Shown here piece by piece: positions 44,974 to 54,347 of a DNA stretch of 64,000 bases. The stretch is from Anaeromassilibacillus sp. An200. Its GTDB lineage: Bacteria; Bacillota; Clostridia; Oscillospirales; Acutalibacteraceae. The notes beneath the pieces were generated by a model, which was given only the letters and a program-made list of their open reading frames with translations, did no database searches and was not told where the DNA came from. Positions within the stretch are counted from its first letter, which is position 1. Each line of letters opens with the position of its first letter. The position numbers and the translations under genes are program-made. The stretch spans positions 116,684 through 180,683 of the forward strand of contig NZ_NFJU01000003.1 in assembly GCF_002160025.1 (NCBI RefSeq), written 5' to 3'.

Positions 44974-45861
44974 TCAGATCAGGCTGTGTCTTTTCAGGAC
45001 GGCAAGAAGCTTTTCCTGCGCAGCGGGCGCCATATCCGTGAGCGGAAGGCGGCAGGGACCAGCCTCCATACCCATCCGGTTCATGGCTTCCTTGACCGGA
45101 ATCGGATTGACGTCGTAGAACAGTGCGTTCATCAGGTCAAGCCAGGAGAGGAATTCATGCAGACTCTGCTCCTGCTTGCCCTCCAGATATCCAGCGGCGA
45201 TATCATGCATCTGACGAGGCAGAATATTGGAAAATACGGAAACAACGCCTTTTCCGCCAAGGGCCAGAATGGGGATTACCTGGTTGTCATTGCCGGAAAA
45301 GACGGGCAGATCGTCCCCGCACAGTGCAATGGTTTCCGCGATGGCGGAAATATCCCCATTGGCTTCCTTTGTGCCGGCAATGCGCGGGTGATTGGCAAGC
45401 TCGCGATAGGTTTCCGGCTTGATGTTGCATCCGGTCCGGGAAGGAACGTTATACAGCAGAACAGGAAGGTCAATGCGATCGGCTACATAGGTAAAATGGC
45501 GGACTAGGCCAGCCTGAGAGGTTTTGTTGTAGTAGGGGGTTACGAGCAGAACGGCTTGGGCGCCGATCTCCTGCGCGCACAGCGCAAGCTCCAAAGAGTG
45601 AGCAGTGCTGTTACTGCCGGCTCCCGCAACGACAGGAACGTGCCCTTTGCTCTTATCCACGGCAATGCGGATGAGATTTTCATATTCATCCTGCGTCAGG
45701 GTAGGCGTTTCGCTCGTTGTAACACAGACGAACAGGGCGTCCGTGCCGTTTTTCAGCTGAAAATCAAGCTGGCGCTCAAATGCCTCGTAATTGACGGATC
45801 CATCGGCATGGAAAGGCGTGATAAGCGCCGTGCCGGAACCGGTAAATAAAGGCTGTTTCAT
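44974..45861 (-). CDS. dapA: 4-hydroxy-tetrahydrodipicolinate synthase
   Basis: Condenses pyruvate with aspartate semialdehyde, the first committed lysine step. Class I aldolase TIM-barrel: GTALITPFHADGSVNYE near residue 9, CVTTSETPTLTQDEY near 46, YNVPSRTGCNIKPET near 136, and Schiff-base lysine in AGTKEANGDIS near 163. The usual GTTGE triad loop reads VTTSET here. Ribosome site GGGGG before ATG 45861. 295 residues. Confidence 0.95.
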   Translation of the reverse strand: MKQPLFTGSGTALITPFHADGSVNYEAFERQLDFQLKNGTDALFVCVTTSETPTLTQDEYENLIRIAVDKSKGHVPVVAGAGSNSTAHSLELALCAQEIGAQAVLLVTPYYNKTSQAGLVRHFTYVADRIDLPVLLYNVPSRTGCNIKPETYRELANHPRIAGTKEANGDISAIAETIALCGDDLPVFSGNDNQVIPILALGGKGVVSVFSNILPRQMHDIAAGYLEGKQEQSLHEFLSWLDLMNALFYDVNPIPVKEAMNRMGMEAGPCRLPLTDMAPAAQEKLLAVLKRHSLI

Positions 45862-45885
45862 GGAAATAAAACCCCCAAAAAGAAT

Positions 45886-46965
45886 TTAGTCCAGATATCC
45901 CTTCGCGCAGAGCAGCTCCGCCATTAGGACGGCGCCGCCGGCAGCGCCGCGCAGCGTGTTGTGGGACAGGCAGACAAATTTGATGTCATACTGCGTGTCG
46001 GGACGCAGACGGCCGATCGAAACGGCCATGCCGTTTTCCAGATTGCGGTCGAGACGGCTCTGCGGCCGATCGTCCTCACGGAAATAGTGCAGGAACTGTT
46101 TCGGGGCGCTGGGCAGATTCAGTTCCTGCGGCGCTCCCTTATAGTTTTCCCAGCGCTCAATGATTTCTTCCATCGTGACTTTCTTTTCAAAAGAGGCAAA
46201 CACAGCGGCAGTGTGGCCGTCGGAAACAGGCACGCGCAGGCACTGCGAGGTGATGGACGGGGAAGAGGCGTTCACAATCACACCATTTTCCACATGTCCC
46301 CAGATTTTCAGAGGCTCGTTCTCGGACTTTTCTTCCTCGCCGCCGATGTAGGGAATCACATTGTCCACGCTTTCCGGCCAGGTGGCAAAGGTCTTTCCAG
46401 CGCCCGAAATCGCCTGATAGGTGCAGGCCAGCACTTTGGTTACATTCAGGTCAAGCAGGGGATGAATGGCGGGCACATAGCTCTGAAGGGAGCAGTTCGA
46501 TTTCACGGAGATAAAGCCGCGCTTTGTGCCGAGGCGCTTGCGCTGGCTCTCGATGACAGCGGCGTGATCCGCGTTGATCTCCGGAATGATCATCGGGACG
46601 TCCGGCGTGCCGCGGTTCGCGCTGTTGTTGCTCATCACGGGGCATTCCGCCTTTGCGTAAGCTTCCTCCAGCGCCTTGATCTCATCCTTCTTCATGTTGA
46701 CGGCGCAGAAAACAAAGTCGCACAGGGACGCGACCTTCTCCACATCCTCAGATGCGTTAAAAACCGTCATATCCGCCATGGCGGCCGGCATGGGGGTGGT
46801 CATCAGCCAGTGATCTCCCACAGCCTCGCGGTAGGTTTTGCCTGCGGAGCGGGCGCTGGCGGCCAGGGCCGTCACTTTAAACCAGGGATGATTTTCCAGC
46901 AGGGTGGCGAAGCGCTGGCCAACCATGCCGGTTGCGCCGATGATGCCTACACGATACGTTTTCAT
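45886..46965 (-). CDS. asd: Aspartate-semialdehyde dehydrogenase (archaeal/fungal-like type)
   Basis: Reduces aspartyl phosphate to aspartate semialdehyde. GIIGATGMVGQRFATLL near residue 8 binds NADPH. The catalytic cysteine is in VKSNCSLQSYVPAIHPLL near 155, and VSDGHTAAVFASF lies near 244. At 359 residues it is the longer type seen in Archaea, fungi and many Clostridia, not the usual 330-residue bacterial form. ATG 46965 follows TTGGAGG. First gene of the riboswitch operon. Confidence 0.94.
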   Translation of the reverse strand: MKTYRVGIIGATGMVGQRFATLLENHPWFKVTALAASARSAGKTYREAVGDHWLMTTPMPAAMADMTVFNASEDVEKVASLCDFVFCAVNMKKDEIKALEEAYAKAECPVMSNNSANRGTPDVPMIIPEINADHAAVIESQRKRLGTKRGFISVKSNCSLQSYVPAIHPLLDLNVTKVLACTYQAISGAGKTFATWPESVDNVIPYIGGEEEKSENEPLKIWGHVENGVIVNASSPSITSQCLRVPVSDGHTAAVFASFEKKVTMEEIIERWENYKGAPQELNLPSAPKQFLHYFREDDRPQSRLDRNLENGMAVSIGRLRPDTQYDIKFVCLSHNTLRGAAGGAVLMAELLCAKGYLD

Positions 46966-47062
46966 TTTCACATGCCTCCAATTTGTCTTTCCATGCCAGA
47001 ATATTCGCGCGGGTATTTTTCTGTGCACGAAGAAAGGATAGTTTTTGAATCAAAAAGGAAAT

Positions 47063-47085
47063 AAAAAAACCGGTTGAAAACCGGT
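47063..47085 (-). terminator. Riboswitch-controlled terminator before asd
   Basis: Minus strand ACCGGTT-TTC-AACCGGT followed by TTTTTTT. It lies between the lysine aptamer and the start codon, where an off-switch hairpin is expected. Confidence 0.85.
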
Positions 47086-47140
47086 CATCAATTTACTATA
47101 ATAAATACTATTCAGGCTCTCCGCAAGACGGATACGTCTG

Positions 47141-47305
47141 GATAGCGCTCCATCATACCAAAATGATGACAGTTGCCGTATTCTTCATGCCGGCAACCAG
47201 GGCCGCCTGCCAAGCGGGCACCTTCGGCGGCGTTACCTTTCCGGTTTTCCTCACCGGCCCTGGCAGGCCTTGGAAAACCCTACTGATTAAAACCGCACCT
47301 CTATC
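47141..47305 (-). promoter_or_regulatory. Lysine riboswitch (L box) of the asd-dapA-dapB operon
   Basis: The minus strand shows the conserved lysine aptamer pieces in order: GATAGAGGTGCG at the 5' end, ATCAGTAGGG, CGCCGAAGGTGCCCG, TTGGCAGGC, a long stem GTTGCCGGC with its partner, and GGAGCGCTATC closing P1 with GATAG. It sits directly upstream of lysine synthesis genes and a terminator. Lysine binding should favour the terminator at 47063-47085 and switch the operon off. Confidence 0.92.
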
Positions 47306-47372
47306 CTTTTTCTATTCAAATGAAAATACGCTGCCGCGTCCCTCTTGGCTACAGCCGGACGGCGTTGCCTTA

Positions 47373-47401
47373 ATCATACCATGGAAAGGCAGAGGTGTCA
47401 A
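47373..47401 (-). promoter_or_regulatory. Promoter of the lysine-riboswitch operon
   Basis: Minus strand perfect TTGACA (47396-47401), 17-base spacer, TATGAT (47373-47378). The leader from about 47366 to 46965 holds the aptamer and terminator. Confidence 0.8.
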
Positions 47402-47441
47402 ACGAAATTTGCGATTGGATGATGCTGATTTGAAAACAGAA

Positions 47442-48467
47442 ATGAAAACAAGCGATTTTTACTATGATTTGCCGCAGGAGCTCATCGCGCAGACCCCCAT
47501 GGAACCGCGCGACGCTTCCCGCCTGCTGGTGATGGATCGGAAAACGGGAGAGCTTTCCCACCGGCATTTTTATGATGTCGTGGATTATCTGGAGCCCGGG
47601 GATTGTCTGGTGCTCAATGATTCCCGCGTGCTGCCCGCCCGTCTGTTCGGCGTGAAGGAGGACACCGGCGCGCATGTGGAGTTTTTGCTTCTGACGCACA
47701 GGGAGGGCGACGATTGGGAAGCGCTGGCCGGTCCGGGACGGCGAGCCAAGCCGGGAGCCCGGTTTACCTTCGGCGAAGGCGAGCTGCGCGCCGAGGTGCT
47801 GGATGTTCTGGAGGGCGGAAACCGTCTGCTTCGTTTCTCGTATGAGGGAAATTTCTATGAAATCCTCGACAGAATCGGCACAATGCCGCTTCCGCATTAT
47901 ATCACGGAGGAGCTCAAGGATCAGGAGCGGTATCAGAACGTGTATTCCAGAGAGCGCGGATCTGCCGCGGCTCCCACAGCCGGGCTCCATTTTACACCGG
48001 AGCTGCTGGAACGCATCCGCGCCAAGGGAGTACGGATTGCGTTTGTCACGCTCCATGTCGGGCTGGGAACCTTCCGTCCCGTGAAGGTGGAAAACATCGC
48101 GGAGCACCGGATGCATTCTGAGCATTATGCGCTCACAGAGGAAAACGCCGTGCTGATCAATGCAGCCAAGAAAGAGGGCAAGAGGGTTATTGCCGTCGGA
48201 ACAACAAGCTGCCGTACGCTGGAAACGATTGGCACGCGGGAGGGTTGTATCCGTGAGTGCAGTGGCTGGACGGATATTTTCATTTGCCCGGGATACACCT
48301 TCAAGGTGCTTGATGGTCTGGTAACGAATTTTCATCTTCCTGAGAGTACGCTGATCATGCTGGTGTCCGCCTTTGCGGGCTATGAGAACACCATGAACGC
48401 CTACAAGGTGGCGGTGCAGGAGCGGTATCGCTTTTTCAGCTTTGGGGACGCAATGCTGCTTCTCTGA
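47442..48467 (+). CDS. queA: tRNA preQ1(34) S-adenosylmethionine ribosyltransferase-isomerase
   Basis: Adds the epoxy-cyclopentanediol part of SAM to preQ1 in tRNA anticodons, a queuosine step. Seen: [14 protein letters not shown] at the N-terminus, [13 protein letters not shown] near 57, [16 protein letters not shown] near 170 and [10 protein letters not shown] near 195. The start is uncertain: ATG 47442 fits the family but has a weak ribosome site; TTG 47430 is four codons upstream. 341 residues. tgt and other queuosine genes are not adjacent. Transcribed away from asd. Confidence 0.92.
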   Translation: MKTSDFYYDLPQELIAQTPMEPRDASRLLVMDRKTGELSHRHFYDVVDYLEPGDCLVLNDSRVLPARLFGVKEDTGAHVEFLLLTHREGDDWEALAGPGRRAKPGARFTFGEGELRAEVLDVLEGGNRLLRFSYEGNFYEILDRIGTMPLPHYITEELKDQERYQNVYSRERGSAAAPTAGLHFTPELLERIRAKGVRIAFVTLHVGLGTFRPVKVENIAEHRMHSEHYALTEENAVLINAAKKEGKRVIAVGTTSCRTLETIGTREGCIRECSGWTDIFICPGYTFKVLDGLVTNFHLPESTLIMLVSAFAGYENTMNAYKVAVQERYRFFSFGDAMLLL

Positions 48468-48519
48468 AGGAAGTTTCAACTGTGTTTTTCCCGGATACGA
48501 AAACAGCAGGGGGTAGCAA

Positions 48520-50931
48520 ATGGATCAGAAAACGTTCGCCTCTATGATGAAGTACTGGTACTTTATCGAATTTATGGGGCAACCGGATTTTCCTTCGCAA
48601 AGCCGTGAGGGGAGGGCTCTCTGCTTGAGGGCGGCAAAGGGAAAAACGAACAGCCGGCAGATTACCGTGTATCATACGTTATCGTCCGGCTCCGATTCCG
48701 CGAAGGGGGCGCCAGCGCCTGACTTTACAGAACCGGGCGCCGCACTGATGTTTGACGCGCAGCTGTATCCCGCGTATCAGGCCGTGTCGGATGATATCCA
48801 TCTCTGCCTGGGAAAAATGGAACGCTGTCTTTTTGCCGAGCGCTTACGGGAGGTATTCTGCCGGGATGTGGAGCTGCCGGAGAAAAATCGCAGCTCCGTC
48901 TGTCTTGTGGGGTTGAAATGCAATGTGAACAACCGGTATCTTCCGGGCAGTGTCAACATTTCTCCGCTGCTTTGGGGGATGCATCGCCTTTTGGAGCATG
49001 CGGACCGGCTGACAAGGGAAAATCTGGCGGATTTTTTAACGGTGGAAGCCTATGAGTCCGACATGCAGTCTCTGGACGCTCCGTTGCTTGAAGTGACGCA
49101 GGAAGGCAAAGTGGGCAAGCAGCTCACTTTGGACGTGATCCGTACCTTGGAAGAACAAATAGAGAAAACATATTTAAACCGTGTTTTTCCGTCCGAAAAG
49201 CAGATCGACTGGGACGGTGCGATGATTTATCGCCGGTATCGAACGGAAAAGATCAAGGCGGAGGACACAGATTTTCTCCGTGAAAGCGATTTGTCCAACA
49301 GCTTTTTTGCAGACGATCTGCATATGGTGGAACAAGCCATCGGCAGCAAAGCATTTGGAAAAACACCGCAGGAGCAGGCTGTCCTGGATTACATCACTGG
49401 GGTGTTTGCGGAAGAAAATCCACAGCTGCACTGGATGGATTTTACACGCCGGATTGATTTGCGCACTGCCTGGGAAAACGGGAGGGAGAAAGAGCGCGAG
49501 GACTTTTTTTATGATTTCCTTCATATTGGGCGCGCTCCTCTCGGAAAATGGCCGTCAAGATTTATGCCCTGTCTGATGCAGCAGCTGGCGATCAATCTGA
49601 GCTGGCGCCCCTCTGCGGACAGGCTGCCGATATTTTCCGTCAATGGCCCGCCGGGCACAGGGAAAACCACCTTGCTGAAGGAAATTATCGCTGGGAATCT
49701 TGTGGAACGGGCCAATCTTCTTGCGCAGTATACAGATCCCGACGATGCGTTTGTCCTGCGGCAGTTTCAGGATGGAGATAAAATGCATGGAGGATATTCG
49801 CAGTACTGTTGGGGGTATTATGACTTTGCGGATGATCGGTTGAAAGATTATGGCATGCTGGTAGCTTCCTGCAACAATGCCGCGGTTGAAAATATCACGA
49901 AGGAACTGCCGGACGGTGCGGCCCTTCTGAAGGGTGTGGAGCCCGGAAAAGAGGAGGAATCCATTCAAGAGGGGCTCAGGGAGGTGTGGTCCTTGTTCCG
50001 CTTGGAAGAAGCGGAACAGGAAACCTATGTTGTGTGGAATCCGGAGAAAGAAAAAATGGAGCCCCGCCAGTATCCGGATCTCTACTTTACCAAGCTGGCG
50101 AACGATTTGGCCAAGAAAGACGAAGGGCAGTGGGATCGCTGGGGATTGATTTCCGCACCGTTTGGAAAATCAAGCAATCTGAAAGAATATGCCCACTTTG
50201 TTTTAAAACCTTATATCAAGAATTTTGGCTGGAATGACAGCATCCAAAAAAGAAAAGATGATTATGCAAAAGCCGTTGAACAATTTCAGCTTCAATATGA
50301 TAAAGTTACAGCGATGGAGCAGGAGCTGGCACAGGTTGTCGGGATAAGAGATGCTTCTTTGCAGAAAAGTGCTTCTCTGATGCAGGAAGCCAGGAATATG
50401 GAAGAAAGCCAGCGGAAGGGAAGAGAATGGCTTGCAAACAGCTTTGGCCAAGCAGAAAAAGTCCATGCGCAGCTGGAAGAAGCAAAGTGGGGTCTGGAAC
50501 AAGAAGAGCAGGAACGAGTGCTTTTGCAGATGCGCGGGCTCAAGCAAAAGGATGCACGGATCGACGCGGAAAATCAAATACAAAAACTGTGTCAATATAT
50601 CATGCAGCTGGAACATTTCTTTTTTCACATCTTTTTCCCACCCTGCGTAGTATGGCAGGGAAGGGGGAGTTGGTATGAGACGCTTTCACAGGGGCTCGGG
50701 ACTGTATCTGCGCCGCTCCGCATGGGCCAGACTGCTGCTGGCAGTATTGTTTCTGATTTTGGCCGCTTTCTGGGTCAATTCGCGTCTGGAGCCGGTGGTG
50801 GAGGATTTGACGGTGAACGAAGCCAGAGCCCGCGCGGTTCAGGTGATCAGCGCCGCGGTGGAGGAGAGCTTGGCCGGACAGGATCAGCCGGCTGCCTCTA
50901 TGGTAGATATCCAATACAAGGAAACCGGTGA
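48520..50931 (+). pseudogene. 3'-truncated superfamily 1 helicase (AAA_11-like)
   Basis: The N-terminal half of a large helicase-like ATPase. Walker A FSVNGPPGTGKTTLLKEI is near residue 385, and ASCNNAAVENITKELP near 450 is the next helicase segment. A coiled-coil stretch (about 580-700) would precede the DEAD-box part. The DE(x)x motif II and later helicase motifs are absent. From about 50610 the frame runs, without a stop, through the start of yunB in another reading frame, giving a nonsense tail (CVVWQGRGSWYETLSQ). The 3' part was probably lost by deletion. ATG 48520 has CAGGGGG upstream. By eye the later part is less GC-rich than its neighbours. Confidence 0.7.
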
Positions 50932-51325
50932 AATTGCCTCCCTCTCAACGGATATGGCGGAGATGAACAGCCTCAAGGCTTCCCTGCTTGCAGATGTACA
51001 GGAGGAGCTGGGGGAGAGCGTCCATATCGATCTGGGGGTTCCGATTGGTACGCTGCTGGGCGGTGGGCTTCTGCATGGAAGAGGGCCTGAGGTGCCGCTG
51101 CGCATTACATTGTCCGGAAATATTGAAGCCGATTTTGAGAGTGAATTCACCTCAGCCGGAATCAATCAGACACAGCACATCGTCAATCTGCGGATAAGAA
51201 CCACCATCTATACATTTTTGGCTGGGAAGCAAGGCTCCGCAGAAGTGGAAACGACGGTTCCGGTAGCGGAAACCGTGATTGTGGGAGAAGTTCCGCAGAT
51301 GATGGCGAGTTTACAAAGCAAGTGA
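50675..51325 (+). CDS. yunB: Sporulation protein YunB
   Basis: Membrane-anchored protein of unknown biochemical action made in sporulating cells. One N-terminal membrane helix (about residues 18-36, LLLAVLFLILAAFW) is followed by an extracytoplasmic domain: NEARARAVQVISAAVEE, GVPIGTLLGGGLLHGRGPEVPLRI and PVAETVIVGEVP are typical. ATG 50675 follows AGGGGGAG. In Bacillus, yunB is under SigE; no SigE promoter could be recognised with confidence here. The helicase fragment ends within its 5' region. Confidence 0.92.
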   Translation: MRRFHRGSGLYLRRSAWARLLLAVLFLILAAFWVNSRLEPVVEDLTVNEARARAVQVISAAVEESLAGQDQPAASMVDIQYKETGEIASLSTDMAEMNSLKASLLADVQEELGESVHIDLGVPIGTLLGGGLLHGRGPEVPLRITLSGNIEADFESEFTSAGINQTQHIVNLRIRTTIYTFLAGKQGSAEVETTVPVAETVIVGEVPQMMASLQSK

Positions 51326-51332
51326 AATCCAC

Positions 51333-51378
51333 TTTACAATTCTGTTTTGACATACAATTACTATACAATTTCTTTACA
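51333..51378 (+). promoter_or_regulatory. First group of PhoP-box-like repeats
   Basis: TTTACA (51333), TTGACA (51347), ATTACT (51357) and TTTACA (51373) stand in the same orientation, in part 11 bases apart, as in PhoP binding sites. They lie before the yunB terminator, about 230 bases from pstS. Confidence 0.5.
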
Positions 51379-51400
51379 ATTCCATTTCTGGTGCAAACGG

Positions 51401-51440
51401 GTGCTCTCAGGCGGGAAACCGCATGAGAGCGCTGTTTTTT
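51401..51440 (+). terminator. Terminator between yunB and the pst operon
   Basis: GTGCTCTCA pairs with TGAGAGCGC (8-9 bp), then GTTTTTT. Confidence 0.8.
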
Positions 51441-51506
51441 GCCTTTTTGCAGGACTTTACAAAACAAAGCAGCGGTGTGTTTTTGTAAAATCAGGGGAGA
51501 AAAGCC

Positions 51507-51561
51507 TTTACATAGTCTTTACCTCCAGCTGAAAGAGGACTTTACAAAGATTCGATATACT
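51507..51561 (+). promoter_or_regulatory. PhoP-activated promoter of pstS
   Basis: TTTACA at 51507, TTTACC at 51518 (11 bases apart) and TTTACA at 51541, then TATACT at 51556-51561 as the -10. There is no normal -35, which fits activation by PhoP. Start codon 49 bases downstream. Confidence 0.7.
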
Positions 51562-51609
51562 AATTGCTGTAAGAACGAAATGAAATGAGAAAGACAGGAG
51601 AAATGAGCT

Positions 51610-52527
51610 ATGAAAAGAGCATTGAGTTTGCTGCTTGCCGCCGTACTTTGCACCGGAATGTTTGCCGGATGCACCGGAACAGAGACTACATCTTCCGCCG
51701 CCGCTTCCACAGCGGAGGAGTCCAAGACGGAAGAGTCCAAGGCAGAGGAATCCACAGCGGATGCGTCCGCTGATTTGAGCGGTACGGTTTCCACCAACGG
51801 CTCCACCTCGATGGAGGAGGTTATGATGGGTCTGACCGAGTATTTCAAAGAGAAATATCCGAACGTAACCGTAACATACGATCCCACCGGTTCCGGTACC
51901 GGCATCCAGCAGGCGACAGCCGGAAGCTGTGATATCGGCCTTTCCAGCCGTGCGCTGAAGGATGAGGAAAAGGAAGCGGGCGTCACGGAAACCGTGGTAG
52001 CCAAGGACGGCATCGCGATTGTCGTCAATAAAGAAAATACGGTGACCGAGCTGACTGTGGATCAGATTACAAAGATTGCGACCGGTGAGATCACCAACTG
52101 GAGCGAGGTTGGCGGCGCTGATATGGAGATTGCCTTCATCGGACGTGAGGCCGGTTCCGGTACCCGCGGTGCTTTTGAGGAGCTGACCGGCACGGAGGAC
52201 GCCTGCGATTATGCACAGGAGCTCACTTCCACCGGTGCTGTCCGTACCGCTGTTTCCACCACCCCCGGCGGTATTGGCTATATTTCCCTCTCTTCCCTGG
52301 ATGATTCCGTCAACGCTCTCAAGGTGAAGGCTGATGACGCTTCTGAGGCTGTCGAGTGCAGCGAGGAGACGGTTCTCGACGGCAGCTATCCCATCCAGCG
52401 CCCCTTCGTGTTTGCCACCAAGACCGACGCTCCGCTGAGCGAAGCCGCCCAGGCGTTCTATGATTTCGCTATCAGCGAGGAGGCTGCTCAGATTTATAGT
52501 GACGCAGGCGTGGTTCCGGCGAACTGA
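51610..52527 (+). CDS. pstS: Phosphate ABC transporter substrate-binding lipoprotein
   Basis: Captures inorganic phosphate outside the membrane. A lipoprotein signal peptide ends in MFAGC (Cys21). A low-complexity Ser/Glu/Thr/Ala linker follows to about residue 56. Phosphate-binding segments are STNGSTSMEEVM, DPTGSGTGIQQ, DIGLSSR and GREAGSGTRGAFEEL. ATG 51610 follows ACAGGAG. 305 residues. First gene of pstSCAB-phoU. Confidence 0.94.
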   Translation: MKRALSLLLAAVLCTGMFAGCTGTETTSSAAASTAEESKTEESKAEESTADASADLSGTVSTNGSTSMEEVMMGLTEYFKEKYPNVTVTYDPTGSGTGIQQATAGSCDIGLSSRALKDEEKEAGVTETVVAKDGIAIVVNKENTVTELTVDQITKIATGEITNWSEVGGADMEIAFIGREAGSGTRGAFEELTGTEDACDYAQELTSTGAVRTAVSTTPGGIGYISLSSLDDSVNALKVKADDASEAVECSEETVLDGSYPIQRPFVFATKTDAPLSEAAQAFYDFAISEEAAQIYSDAGVVPAN

Positions 52528-52545
52528 CATAGAGGAGTGAATACT

Positions 52546-53463
52546 TTGCAGCGCTTTCTAAAGGGAAATGAACAGAACAGCACTGCGCCAAAGATAAAAG
52601 GCATCCGCACGGCGTTTGAAAAGGGAATGAACATCCTGTTCTTCCTCTGCGGCGCCGTTGCGGTGCTCTTTGTTCTGTTTATTTCCATCTATCTGATTGT
52701 ATCCGGTATTCCCGCGATCCGCGAGATTGGGCTTACCGATTTCCTGTTTGGCGATACCTGGAAATCCACCAGCAAGGATCCCCAGTTTGGAATCCTTCCG
52801 TTTATCCTGACCTCTGTCTATGGCACAGCGGGCGCAATTATCATTGGAGTGCCGATTGGCTTTCTGACCGCTGTTTTCCTTGCCAAGCTGGCCAGCCCCC
52901 GCGTGGCGGCTGTGATCCGCACGGCGGTGGAGCTGCTTTCGGGCATCCCCTCGGTAGTGTACGGCCTGATTGGTATGACAGTGCTTGTCCCGGCGATCCG
53001 CACTACCTTCCAGCTTGCGTCGGGCGCGACGCTGCTGGCCGCTATCGTTGTGCTGGCGGTTATGGTGCTCCCTTACATCATCAGTGTGTCGGAAACGGCG
53101 CTCACCGCTGTGCCGAAGGAGTACGAGGAGGCGTCGCTGGCTTTGGGAGCGACAGAGATTGAGACCTATTTCCGTGTTTCTGTGCCGGCTGCGTCGAGCG
53201 GAATCGCCGCGTCGGTTGTGCTCGGCGTAGGTCGTGCGATCGGTGAAGCAATGGCCGTCATGATGGTGGCGGGCAATGTGCCGAATATGCCCTCACTGCT
53301 GGAAAGTGTCCGTTTCCTTACCACAGCGGTGGCCTCGGAGATGTCCTATGCCTCCGGCCTTCAGCGTCAGGCGCTGTTTTCCATCGCTCTGGTGCTCTTC
53401 CTCTTCATCATGATGATTAATGCGGCTCTGGCTATTCTGCTCAAAAAGGGCAAAAAGAGCTGA
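52546..53463 (+). CDS. pstC: Phosphate ABC transporter permease PstC
   Basis: Inner-membrane half of the phosphate importer. About six hydrophobic segments; the ABC-contact loop is in EEASLALGATEIETYFRV near residue 205 (EAA motif). GIPSVVYGLIGMTVLVP near 130 is typical. TTG 52546 is preferred as start because AGAGGAG stands 8 bases ahead; GTG 52537 overlaps that ribosome site. 305 residues. Confidence 0.93.
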   Translation: MQRFLKGNEQNSTAPKIKGIRTAFEKGMNILFFLCGAVAVLFVLFISIYLIVSGIPAIREIGLTDFLFGDTWKSTSKDPQFGILPFILTSVYGTAGAIIIGVPIGFLTAVFLAKLASPRVAAVIRTAVELLSGIPSVVYGLIGMTVLVPAIRTTFQLASGATLLAAIVVLAVMVLPYIISVSETALTAVPKEYEEASLALGATEIETYFRVSVPAASSGIAASVVLGVGRAIGEAMAVMMVAGNVPNMPSLLESVRFLTTAVASEMSYASGLQRQALFSIALVLFLFIMMINAALAILLKKGKKS

Positions 53464-53484
53464 GAAGGAAAGGAGCTGCAAACA

Positions 53485-54333
53485 ATGGAACCGAAATCAA
53501 AAAAACGTGTGATTTATGATCGGACGCTCCGTGCTCTGCTGTGGTTCTGCGCGGGCCTGACTTGTCTGCTGCTGGCCTTTCTGATCGGCTACATCTTTGT
53601 CAACGGAATTCCGCATATCACTTGGCAGCTTCTCTCCACGCAGCCAAGCTTTCGCGACGATACCATCGGCATCCTGCCGAATCTCATCAACACGCTCTGC
53701 CTGATTTTTGGAACGCTTTTGATTGTTCTGCCTTTGGGCGCGGGGGCGGCCGTCTACCTGACGGAGTATGCCAGAAACCGGCGTGTTGTCGCGGCGATTG
53801 AGTTTGCGGCGGAAACGCTTTCCGGCATCCCATCCATTCTCTTCGGCCTGGTCGGCATGCTGTTTTTCTGTGAATTTCTCGGCTGGGGCGGCAGCATCCG
53901 CGCCGGGATTCTGACGATGGCGATCATGGTGCTTCCCACTATCATCCGAACCACGCAGGAAAGCCTGAAATCCGTTCCGCAAAGCTTCCGGGAAGCCTCC
54001 CTCGGCCTTGGAAGCGGGAAATGGCATATGATCCGCACAGCGGTTCTGCCGAGTTCCGTGGAAGGCATTGTCACGGGCTACATTCTGGCGATTGGGCGAA
54101 TTTTGGGGGAATCCGCCGCTCTGCTGTTCACGGCGGGCAGCGCGTCCATCCTCTCGGCCAACCTGGGGCAGACGCTGACTTCCTCCGGCGGCACACTCTC
54201 TGTGGCGCTTTACATGTACGTTTCGGAGCGCGGAGAACTGGAAGTGGGCTTTGCGATCGCCGCCATTCTGATGATCCTCGCCCTTTTGCTCAACCTCTCT
54301 GCCAAGCTGGCGGGGAAAAAGCTGAAACGATAA
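53485..54333 (+). CDS. pstA: Phosphate ABC transporter permease PstA
   Basis: Partner permease of PstC with six membrane segments. [15 protein letters not shown] near residue 115 and the EAA loop [22 protein letters not shown] near 170 are visible, followed by [21 protein letters not shown] 53485 has GAAAGGAGCTG upstream. 282 residues. The spacing to pstC is 21 bases. Confidence 0.94.
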   Translation: MEPKSKKRVIYDRTLRALLWFCAGLTCLLLAFLIGYIFVNGIPHITWQLLSTQPSFRDDTIGILPNLINTLCLIFGTLLIVLPLGAGAAVYLTEYARNRRVVAAIEFAAETLSGIPSILFGLVGMLFFCEFLGWGGSIRAGILTMAIMVLPTIIRTTQESLKSVPQSFREASLGLGSGKWHMIRTAVLPSSVEGIVTGYILAIGRILGESAALLFTAGSASILSANLGQTLTSSGGTLSVALYMYVSERGELEVGFAIAAILMILALLLNLSAKLAGKKLKR

Positions 54334-54347
54334 CGGAAGGTGAAACC

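Noticed and set aside
47306..47372. Second riboswitch-like element upstream of the lysine aptamer
   Set aside because: Only short complementary runs were seen; no known aptamer core.
50608..50931. C-terminal extension of the helicase frame as real protein
   Set aside because: It is yunB read in another frame, and the residues show no helicase motif.
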